The translations under genes were made by a program, and so were the position numbers. This document shows positions 58,059 through 64,000 of a DNA stretch of 64,000 nucleotides, piece by piece. The notes under the pieces were generated by a model that was not told the origin of the DNA, did no database searches, and was given only the letters and a program-made list of their open reading frames with translations. Within the stretch, counting starts at the first letter, position 1, and every line of letters starts with the position of its first letter. This DNA is from Palsa-504 sp050011155 (GTDB lineage: Bacteria; Actinomycetota; Actinomycetes; Streptosporangiales; Streptosporangiaceae): NCBI GenBank assembly GCA_050011155.1, contig JBEKJP010000011.1, positions 18,529-82,528 on the forward strand. The letters are read 5' to 3'.

Positions 58059-59582
58059 ATGACCAACACCCTGGACGACCTGACCGTCGCCGATGTCGAA
58101 CGGCAGAAGCTGCAGAAGCACTTCGGCCGCTACGACATCCTGTTCTTCCTCATCTGCACCATCGTCGGCGTCGACACGATCGCCTCGGTGGCGGCGGCCG
58201 GCGGTGAGGCCTTCACCTGGATGATGGTCTTCGCGGTCGTCTTCTTCGTCCCCCAGGCCCTGCTGTTCGCCGAGCTCGGCGCGGCCTTCCCGCAGGAGGG
58301 CGGGCCCTATTACTGGACCCGGCTGGCCTTCGGGCACCTGGCCGGGGCGGTGAACAACTTCCTGTACTGGATCACCAACCCGGTCTGGATCGGCGGCACG
58401 CTCGCCATCAGCTGCATCGGCGCCATCCAGGTGTTCTTCAACAACGGCCACGTGCTGCCCACGGTGGTCTGGTACATCGTGGCGCTGGTGTTCATCTGGT
58501 CCTCGATCGTCGCCGCGATCACCTCGTTCAGCGTGGGCAAGTGGCTGCCGACGGCCGGCGCCTACGCCCGGTTCCTGCTGCTCGGCCTGTTCACCCTCTC
58601 GGTCATCATCTTCGCGGCCAAGCACGGCGCGCACGGCCTGGGGGCGGGCAGCTACTCGCCGACCGCCGGCGGCTTCGTGGCCCTGGTCGGCGTGCTGCTG
58701 TTCAACTTCGTCGGCTTCGAGCTGCCGAACAGCGCGGGCGAAGAAATGACCAACCCCCAGCGCGACGTGCCGTTCGCGATCATGCGCTCCGGCGTGGCCA
58801 GCGTGATCCTCTACGCGGTCCCGGTGCTCGGCATCCTGGTCGTCCTGCCCACCAGCGCGATCACCAACTTCAGCGGGTTCATCAGCGCCATCCAGACCGT
58901 CTTCACCGTGTACGGCGGCCACGTCGGAGCCGGCGGCGCGGCCACCTTGTCCGGGGCCGGGCTCGTCCTCGGCGACGCCTGCGCGCTGCTGTTCATCATC
59001 TGCCTGATCACCTCGGGGGCGACCTGGATCATGGGCTCGGACCGCGCCCTGGCCGTGTCCTGCTACGACGGGGCCGGGCCGCGCACGCTCGGCGTGATCA
59101 ACGCCCGGTTCGGCACGCCGGTGCGGGTCAACGTGTTCAGCGGCGTGGTGGCCACCATCGTCGTCATCCTGGCCCAGCAGATCACCAGCGGCAACGCGGC
59201 CAAGTACTTCGACGCCGTGCTCGGCGTGACCATCTCGACCACGCTGATCAGCTACCTGCTCATCTACCCGGCCCTGTGGAAGCTGCGCCGCAGCCACCCG
59301 GACACGCCCCGGCCGTTCAAGATGCCGGCCTACCGGTCGCTGACGGTCGTGCTGATGATCCTGGTGGCCATCGCCAGCGTCCAGCTCATCGTGCCCGGGG
59401 CCGGCGACCACTGGTTCGGCGCCGCCTTCATCCCCGACGGCTGGACGTACGCCGAACGGTTCACCTACCTGTGGACCGAACTGCTCCCGGTGCTCCTGTT
59501 CGTCGCCATCGGGGTGTTCTTCTGGTGGCGCGGCAAGCGGATCAGGGAGCAGGCGGCCCGGGTAACGGCGGAGACGGAGTAG
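58059..59582 (+). CDS. APC-superfamily amino acid/amine permease (507 aa)
   Basis: Twelve hydrophobic segments are visible, starting FFLICTIVGVDTIASVAAAG and ending LLPVLLFVAIGVFFWWRGKR. PQALLFAELGAAFPQEGGPY followed by YWTRLAFG is the classic APC helix 2-3 signature. FVGFELPNSAGEEMTNPQRD is the conserved helix 6 region of glutamate/GABA-type and polyamine antiporters. The ATG at 58059 follows GAGGAG at a somewhat long distance; a GTG at 58035 is an alternative. Substrate not determinable. Confidence 0.92.
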   Translation: MTNTLDDLTVADVERQKLQKHFGRYDILFFLICTIVGVDTIASVAAAGGEAFTWMMVFAVVFFVPQALLFAELGAAFPQEGGPYYWTRLAFGHLAGAVNNFLYWITNPVWIGGTLAISCIGAIQVFFNNGHVLPTVVWYIVALVFIWSSIVAAITSFSVGKWLPTAGAYARFLLLGLFTLSVIIFAAKHGAHGLGAGSYSPTAGGFVALVGVLLFNFVGFELPNSAGEEMTNPQRDVPFAIMRSGVASVILYAVPVLGILVVLPTSAITNFSGFISAIQTVFTVYGGHVGAGGAATLSGAGLVLGDACALLFIICLITSGATWIMGSDRALAVSCYDGAGPRTLGVINARFGTPVRVNVFSGVVATIVVILAQQITSGNAAKYFDAVLGVTISTTLISYLLIYPALWKLRRSHPDTPRPFKMPAYRSLTVVLMILVAIASVQLIVPGAGDHWFGAAFIPDGWTYAERFTYLWTELLPVLLFVAIGVFFWWRGKRIREQAARVTAETE

Positions 59583-59592
59583 ACCCGGTTCG

Positions 59593-60354
59593 TCACCTGG
59601 TCACCTCCTCGGGCCGCTGGTACCAGCGCACCCGGCGCCCCACCTTGGCCCGCAGCTGCCAGCCCATGGTCTTGGGCGCCGCGGCCATGGCGGCGCCGAC
59701 GGTGCCGATCCGGCCGCGGATCCGCTCCCGGTCTGGTCCGGCGCCGACCAGGTCGCCGAGCAGGCCGGCGCAGGCGCCGAGGTTCTCCGTCACGGTGGTG
59801 TAGAGCCCCCAGTCGGCCGCGCAGGTGGCGGCCAGCCGGGTGACGTTCAGCCGGCCCGGGCCGTCGACCCCGGCCGGCTCGTGGTCCCACAGCAGCATGG
59901 CGGCGTCGGACAGGTCCTTGGCGTTGATCTCGGCGACTTGCAGCTTGGTGAGCAGCAGCTCGGCCGCCGCCAGGGTCTCCGGCTCGGTTTCGAGCCGGGC
60001 GCCGAGATCCAGCGTGTGCGACATCTCGAACGTGTCGAGGAACACGTCCACGTGCCAGCCGGCGATGGCGTGGTAAAGCAGCCGCCGCGCCCCGTGGGCG
60101 GCGTTGAAGACCCGCTCCGGCTGGTACCCGAGGTCAGGCAGCAGCGCGCGCAGCGGCCGGGACTGCCGTTTGTGCGCCACCAGGTCGACGTCCGGATAGA
60201 CGCGGCCCAGGGCGGCCCGCGCGGCCGGCGAGGCACGCACCCAGATCGCCACCCCGCCGAGCAGCCGCACCTGGACCGACCGCTCGGCCGCCGCCGCCAC
60301 GATGGCGCGCCCTCCGGACACCACCGCCGGATCAGACTTACTCAGTCTTTCCAT
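59593..60354 (-). CDS. Nucleotidyltransferase-fold protein (253 aa)
   Basis: VRLLGGVAIWVRA followed by YPDVDLVAHKRQ matches the GG...DxD motif of the polymerase beta-type nucleotidyltransferase superfamily. WHVDVFLDTFEMSHTL provides the third acidic residue. The remainder is helical. The family resembles AbiEii/MNT-like or aminoglycoside-type NTases. No toxin-antitoxin partner of recognised type adjoins. The gene ends 11 bp from the convergent permease stop. Confidence 0.7.
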   Translation of the reverse strand: MERLSKSDPAVVSGGRAIVAAAAERSVQVRLLGGVAIWVRASPAARAALGRVYPDVDLVAHKRQSRPLRALLPDLGYQPERVFNAAHGARRLLYHAIAGWHVDVFLDTFEMSHTLDLGARLETEPETLAAAELLLTKLQVAEINAKDLSDAAMLLWDHEPAGVDGPGRLNVTRLAATCAADWGLYTTVTENLGACAGLLGDLVGAGPDRERIRGRIGTVGAAMAAAPKTMGWQLRAKVGRRVRWYQRPEEVTR

Positions 60355-60363
60355 TCGCTCGCC

Positions 60364-60735
60364 TCATTCGGGCGGGATCTGCGCGAAGGCCTGAGCCAGC
60401 GGCATGCCCTGACGGCGGCGATAGAGCCGGACACCGATGTAGTAGACGATCGCGATGAGCTCGGCCTTGCCCGGCGCGGTGAGCCAGGGCAGAAACACAA
60501 AAGTCCGGGAGAAATTCGAAAAAAACCCAAAGAACGGGCTGAGTGTACGCGACACCCGCACGTAATCGCGCCCGGAACGGGGCATGATCATTGCGTAATA
60601 GAGGTACATCAGGCCGCACGTGGCCATCAGCGGCGTGGCCAGCAGGAATGACAGCAGCATGTTCGCGTGCGGCCAGCACAGGTTCCGGCTGCCACCCGGC
60701 GGCGGTGCGCCGGCCCGGGCTCCTGTCGTGGTCAT
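60364..60735 (-). CDS. Small membrane protein (123 aa)
   Basis: AGGAGGG precedes the ATG at 60735. Two hydrophobic segments (ANMLLSFLLATPLMATCGLM, TFVFLPWLTAPGKAELIAIV) suggest two membrane helices. The tail RLYRRRQGMPLAQAFAQIPP is basic and soluble. It ends 9 bp before the nucleotidyltransferase-fold gene and is probably co-transcribed with it. No family recognised. Confidence 0.7.
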   Translation of the reverse strand: MTTTGARAGAPPPGGSRNLCWPHANMLLSFLLATPLMATCGLMYLYYAMIMPRSGRDYVRVSRTLSPFFGFFSNFSRTFVFLPWLTAPGKAELIAIVYYIGVRLYRRRQGMPLAQAFAQIPPE

Positions 60736-60935
60736 CAGGCCCTCCTGGAATGGCACGTACCCCGCCATCGCCATAAGTCTCAGACAACACGGCGAAACCG
60801 TCAATGACCGTTATTAGCGGCATAGCGCACCGGGCGAAAATCGAATTCGGTTTAGCCGGCCAGCCGATCCGGTGCCCTCGGGAATCCAACCGGTTAATAC
60901 TCACAGCGACGGGACAGATACAAAGAGTTGGCTGA

Positions 60936-61718
60936 GTGCGGTCCGACAAGACGGAGGCGACCTTGCGGGGTTCCGAGACCTGGATCATCCTGGGGACGGG
61001 GGCGATCAGCGCGGCCGTCGCGGCCGTCATCGCCTGGCTGATCAGGAAGCGCGAGTTCGAGCCGGAGGACGTCACCATCGGCTTTCTCGGGCCCTCGCTG
61101 GCCGCGATGTACCTGCTGGTACTGGCCCTGGCCCTGGCCACGGAGTGGCAGACGATCGGCTCGGCGCAGCAGGCGGCCGGCAACGAGGCCGTGGCCGTGC
61201 GGCAGCTCTACTGGGCCGCGACCGGGCTGCCGCCGGCCGCCGCGAGCCAGCTGCGGACCCAGGTCCGCGACTACGCGGTCACGGTGGTCAGCCACGACTG
61301 GCCGCAGATGGAGCACGGCACCCTGGACGACCGCAGCGAGCAGCAGCTTTCTGCGATGAGCATATCGCTGCTCAAGCTCAACCCGTCGACGTCCGCCGCC
61401 GCTACCGCGCAGCAGTACGCGCTGGCCCAGACCAGCGCCATCACCTCGGCCCGGGCGCAGCGCGAGGGCGACGCGGAAAGCGAACTGCCGGCCGGCCTGC
61501 TGGCCGCCGTCATCGGGACCTCGGTCATCATGTGCGTGTTCCCGTTCGCCGGCGGGATACGGTCGGCCAAGACGAGCATCACCCTGGCCGCCCTGCAGGC
61601 GGCGCTGGTGACGATCGGCGTGGTCGTGGTGTTCCAGCTGAACAACCCGTTCACCGGGCCGCTGGCGACCGGACCGGATTCCATCGCTTCGGTCGCCAGC
61701 CAGATCGGCGCCGGGTGA
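60936..61718 (+). CDS. Bestrophin-like (DUF4239-type) membrane protein (260 aa)
   Basis: Two N-terminal membrane helices (ILGTGAISAAVAAVIAWLI, GPSLAAMYLLVLALALATEW) are followed by a helical soluble domain and two C-terminal helices (AGLLAAVIGTSVIMCVFPF, TLAALQAALVTIGVVVVFQL). The NEAVAVRQLYWAA and LNNPFTGPL segments are typical of DUF4239 proteins. The start is a GTG at 60936. It overlaps the next gene as GTGA. Confidence 0.8.
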   Translation: MRSDKTEATLRGSETWIILGTGAISAAVAAVIAWLIRKREFEPEDVTIGFLGPSLAAMYLLVLALALATEWQTIGSAQQAAGNEAVAVRQLYWAATGLPPAAASQLRTQVRDYAVTVVSHDWPQMEHGTLDDRSEQQLSAMSISLLKLNPSTSAAATAQQYALAQTSAITSARAQREGDAESELPAGLLAAVIGTSVIMCVFPFAGGIRSAKTSITLAALQAALVTIGVVVVFQLNNPFTGPLATGPDSIASVASQIGAG

Positions 61719-62671
61719 AGAAGCTCCCATCCGCGGCCGCCACGCTGGCGATCGCCACGCCGATGGCCCTGGCCGGGCTGCCCGGACCGCGCGTCCTGAC
61801 CCTGGGGATCAGCCGGGAGGGCAGCCCGCGGGCCGGGCACTCCTACACCTACCTGGTCTCCGTCCACGATCCCACCCGGGCGCCGGGCTGGCTCGTGCAC
61901 CTGGACGTCTCGGCGCCGGCCGGAGCCACGGTCACCGCGACCAGCGGCGCGAGCGCATGCCGCACCGGCCCGGACGGCGTCAGCTGCGTCTGGCCCCAGC
62001 TGACCGGCGGCGAGGCGGTCGCGGTTTCCGTCACGGTCAGTCTCGCCTCCGGCCTGCGCGTGGGCACCGCGCTGGCCACCACGGTCCGGCTCAGCTACGA
62101 CTGGGGACAGCTGACGGATTCGGCGACCTGCGTCCGGACGGTGACCAGCCCGCCTCCGCCGAGGCCCAAGCCCAAGCCCAAACCGAAGCCGGAGCCGACA
62201 CCTAAGCCCAAACCGAAGCCGGAGCCGACGCGCACCCCACCGCCCCTGAGCATGCCGTTCCCGCCACCCCAGCTGCCGTCTAGCCCGCCACCCCAGCTGC
62301 CGTCTAGCCCGCCACCCCAGCTGCCGTCTAGCCCGCCGCCCCGCCTGGCGCCGAGCCCGCCGCCGCGAAAAACCGTCGCGCCTCCGTCTCCGCCGACCCG
62401 GGTGTCTCCGGCGCCCCGGCCGTCGCAGCCGACGGTGGGCACGCCGCCAGCCCCCGTTCGGCCGCAAAGGGTGGCCGCGCCGTCCCGGAAGCCGCGGCCC
62501 CGCCCGGCACGGTCACCGTCCTCGCGCCCGCTCTTCCTCCGGACCGCGTCGCAGCTGATCGCCCCGCCGCCGCGCCTGCCCGCCCGCGGGCTCCCGAAAG
62601 GCCTGCTCATCGCCTTGATCATCGCCCCCTGCGTAGCCGCCGCCGTCACCCGCTTCGCCCGCAACCGCTGA
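61715..62671 (+). CDS. Surface-anchored Pro-rich protein with DUF11-like domain (318 aa)
   Basis: A signal-like N-terminus precedes a beta-sandwich domain (SYTYLVSVHDPTRAPGWLVH, LDVSAPAGATVTATSGASAC) like DUF11/SpaA-type repeats. Then come KP/EP repeats (PKPKPKPEPT twice) and three copies of PPPQLPSS. A long Pro/Ser stalk leads to a C-terminal hydrophobic segment GLLIALIIAPCVAAAVTRFA and a basic end. The layout suggests a wall-spanning protein anchored in the membrane. It is coupled to the DUF4239-type gene. Confidence 0.75.
   Translation: MKKLPSAAATLAIATPMALAGLPGPRVLTLGISREGSPRAGHSYTYLVSVHDPTRAPGWLVHLDVSAPAGATVTATSGASACRTGPDGVSCVWPQLTGGEAVAVSVTVSLASGLRVGTALATTVRLSYDWGQLTDSATCVRTVTSPPPPRPKPKPKPKPEPTPKPKPKPEPTRTPPPLSMPFPPPQLPSSPPPQLPSSPPPQLPSSPPPRLAPSPPPRKTVAPPSPPTRVSPAPRPSQPTVGTPPAPVRPQRVAAPSRKPRPRPARSPSSRPLFLRTASQLIAPPPRLPARGLPKGLLIALIIAPCVAAAVTRFARNR
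62261..62332 (+). repeat. In-frame 3 x 24-bp minisatellite
   Basis: CCGCCACCCCAGCTGCCGTC plus TAGC is repeated exactly at 62261, 62285 and 62309, encoding PPPQLPSS three times in the stalk of the surface protein. Confidence 0.95.
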
Positions 62672-62690
62672 CCGCCGGAACCTCCAGCGG

Positions 62691-62714
62691 CCGGCGTTTC
62701 CGCGGAAACGCCGG
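62691..62714. terminator. Perfect 24-bp palindrome after the surface-protein gene
   Basis: CCGGCGTTTCCG is followed immediately by its reverse complement, 19 bp after the stop codon. As RNA it would form a tight hairpin; no U-run follows. Confidence 0.75.
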
Positions 62715-62767
62715 GAGCCCGTGAAATCCGGTTGCGTCACCGGCTGACGGCCGGCCATGGTGACCGC

Positions 62768-63289
62768 GTGCTGATCCGACGCGAGGCCGCGGGCGATATC
62801 GACGTCATCCGGGCGATCACGAGCGCCGCGTTCGCCCGCGGCGAGGCGCCAGGGCAGACCCCGGCTGAGGCCACGCTGGTCGACGAGCTGCGGGCCGGGC
62901 CGGCCTGGATCCCGACGTTGTCCCTGGTGGCGGTCACGCCGGTGGACGAGGTGGTCGGCCACGTGCTGTGTACCCGGGGGCACGTCGGGCGGGATCCCGT
63001 GCTCGGACTCGGGCCGCTGTCCGTGCGGCCGGACCGGCAGCGGCGGGGGGTGGGCAGCGCGCTGGTGCACGCGGTGCTGGGGGCGGCCGACGCGCTCGGG
63101 GAGCCGCTAGTGGCGCTGCTCGGGGATCCGGGCTACTACAGCCGGTTCGGCTTCCGGCTCAGCCACCAGTACGCGATCACGCCGCCGAAGCCGCAATGGC
63201 ATCCGCACTTCCAGGTCCGCGTCTTGTACGGGTACCAGTCCGGGCTGCGCGGCACGTTCACCTACCCCGAGCCCTTCGACCGGACCTGA
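62768..63289 (+). CDS. GNAT-family N-acetyltransferase (about 173 aa)
   Basis: MLIRREAAGDIDVIRAITSA is a typical GNAT opening. The acetyl-CoA site is LSVRPDRQRRGVGSALVHAV (R-x-x-G-x-G/A). GDPGYYSRFGFRLSH is the usual C-terminal segment of the YhbS-like subfamily. The GTG at 62768 is favoured, with a TTG at 62732 as alternative. Substrate unknown. Confidence 0.9.
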   Translation: MLIRREAAGDIDVIRAITSAAFARGEAPGQTPAEATLVDELRAGPAWIPTLSLVAVTPVDEVVGHVLCTRGHVGRDPVLGLGPLSVRPDRQRRGVGSALVHAVLGAADALGEPLVALLGDPGYYSRFGFRLSHQYAITPPKPQWHPHFQVRVLYGYQSGLRGTFTYPEPFDRT

Positions 63290-63407
63290 GAGCAACCTGG
63301 CACCGGGCCGGCAGCGACCCACCAGCATCTGCAATCACAGCCGCCCCGAACTAACAGGCTCGTCCATGAAGGATTTGGTACGGGCTGCTGACCGGACGCG
63401 CGGAAAT

Positions 63408-63455
63408 GATCGTGGTCAGGTCCGGCCCCGGGGGAGGCCGGACCTGACCACGATC
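63408..63455. terminator. Strong bidirectional hairpin terminator
   Basis: A perfect 20-bp stem (63408-63427 with 63436-63455, left arm starting GATCGTGGTCAGG) encloses an 8-nt loop. It lies between the convergent GNAT and encapsulin genes and is followed by GGGAAAAAG on the plus strand, i.e. a pyrimidine run before it on the encapsulin strand. Confidence 0.92.
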
Positions 63456-63469
63456 GGGAAAAAGCTGGG

Positions 63470-64000
63470 TCAGCGGCCTAGTTCGACGTTCTCCAGGACG
63501 CCGAGAGCGTCGGGGACCAGGACGGCGGCGGAGTAGTAGGCCGAGACCAGGTAGGTGAGGATGCCCTTGGCGTCGATGCCCTGGAAGCGGACGTTGAGAC
63601 CGGGTTCCCTTTCGTCCTGCAGGCCGGTCCGGCGCAGGCCGATCACCCCGGCGTCGTCCTCGCCGGTGCGCATGGCCAGGATGGCCGTGCTGCCGGTGCC
63701 GGTGACGGGGATGTGCGCGCACGGCAGCACCGGCACCCCGCGCCAGGCCTGAACCCGGCGGCCCTCGACCGCGGCCGTCTGCGGGTACACGCCGCGCTGG
63801 CTGCACTCCCGGCCGAACGCCGCGATGGCGCGCGGGTGGGCCAGGAAGAACCGCGTCTTACGGCGGCGGCAGAGCAGTTCGTCCAGGTCGTCCGGGGTGG
63901 GCGGCCCGGTCCGGGTCTGGATGCGCTGGGACAGGTCCGCGTTGTGCAGCAGCCCGAAGTCCGGGTTGTTGACCAGCTCGTATTCCTGCCGCTCGCGCAG
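63470..64000 (-). CDS. Family 2 encapsulin shell protein, C-terminal part (5' end outside window)
   Basis: The frame is open to the last base of the window; 176 residues are visible. LRERQEYELVNNPDFGLLHN, then TPDDLDELLCRRRKTRFFLA, HPRAIAAFGRECSQRGVYPQ, RVQAWRGVPVLPCAHIPV, TAILAMRTGEDDAGVIGLR and the end AKGILTYLVSAYYSAAVLVP and ALGVLENVELGR match the HK97-fold shell of family 2 encapsulins (SrpI/EshA type). Whether it is subtype 2A or 2B (with a cNMP-binding insert) and its cargo cannot be seen here. Confidence 0.9.
   Translation of the reverse strand: MRERQEYELVNNPDFGLLHNADLSQRIQTRTGPPTPDDLDELLCRRRKTRFFLAHPRAIAAFGRECSQRGVYPQTAAVEGRRVQAWRGVPVLPCAHIPVTGTGSTAILAMRTGEDDAGVIGLRRTGLQDEREPGLNVRFQGIDAKGILTYLVSAYYSAAVLVPDALGVLENVELGR

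Noticed and set aside
1..64000. tRNA, rRNA, insertion sequence, prophage or riboswitch
   Set aside because: No cloverleaf with a CCA-type acceptor, no ribosomal sequence, no transposase or integrase motif and no recognised riboswitch core was seen on either strand.

Overview
The window is very GC-rich, has strongly GC-biased third codon positions, many GTG starts, SARP regulators, a family 2 encapsulin and dense natural-product genes. This fits a filamentous actinomycete chromosome. I cannot place it more finely. No rRNA, tRNA, CRISPR array, transposase or phage gene was found.

Layout. (1) 1-9.6 kb: mixed genes, including the end of a D-threonine-aldolase-like enzyme, a DprE1-like FAD oxidase divergent from a lipoprotein phosphodiester glycosidase, a large TPR protein and a zinc-ribbon protein. 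(2) 9.6-17.6 kb: a compact azole/azoline RiPP locus made of a SagB-type dehydrogenase, a fused E1-like/YcaO cyclodehydratase and a 65-residue precursor with a CWTC core, divergent from a SARP regulator. A two-component system and a GNAT enzyme follow. (3) 17.7-31.9 kb: a nine-gene, mostly overlapping leftward operon. In transcription order it encodes two paralogous radical SAM enzymes, a haem-oxygenase-fold iron enzyme, a cyclase/AAA/TPR signalling protein, a subtilase, a GAF protein, a KASIII-like acyltransferase, a SARP-STAND regulator and a full-length LanB dehydratase. A 69-residue putative precursor converges on it. (4) 32.2-38.2 kb: a divergent rightward operon with a TPR protein, a B12-type radical SAM enzyme, a radical SAM enzyme, a sugar nucleotidylyltransferase, a GT-B-like protein and another radical SAM enzyme, closed by a strong hairpin. 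Regions 3 and 4 together hold five radical SAM genes within 8.4 kb and are the best candidate for an undescribed biosynthetic system.

(5) 38.6-47.9 kb: a LAL-type LuxR regulator, an ABC exporter, a TauD-type dioxygenase, a CapA-like protein, a secreted sedolisin and a small aroma-sacti-like peptide. (6) 48-56.7 kb: a P450, a crotonyl-CoA carboxylase/reductase-KASIII-hydroxyacyl-CoA dehydrogenase set, a 19-residue cationic micropeptide, a PadR regulator with an ABC exporter, an IPNS-like oxygenase and a tiny leaderless HTH gene behind tandem operators. (7) 56.9-64 kb: MenB, an APC transporter, a nucleotidyltransferase-fold protein, membrane proteins, a GNAT enzyme and the C-terminal part of an encapsulin shell.

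Two cross-cutting oddities stand out. Several genes end in short tandem duplications that multiply the stop codon across frames, most strikingly a 5 x 14 bp CTAG array shared by two convergent genes. Two conserved genes (a GNAT and a PadR) have their conserved N-terminus in frame but no ATG/GTG/TTG there, so an AUC start is the simplest reading.
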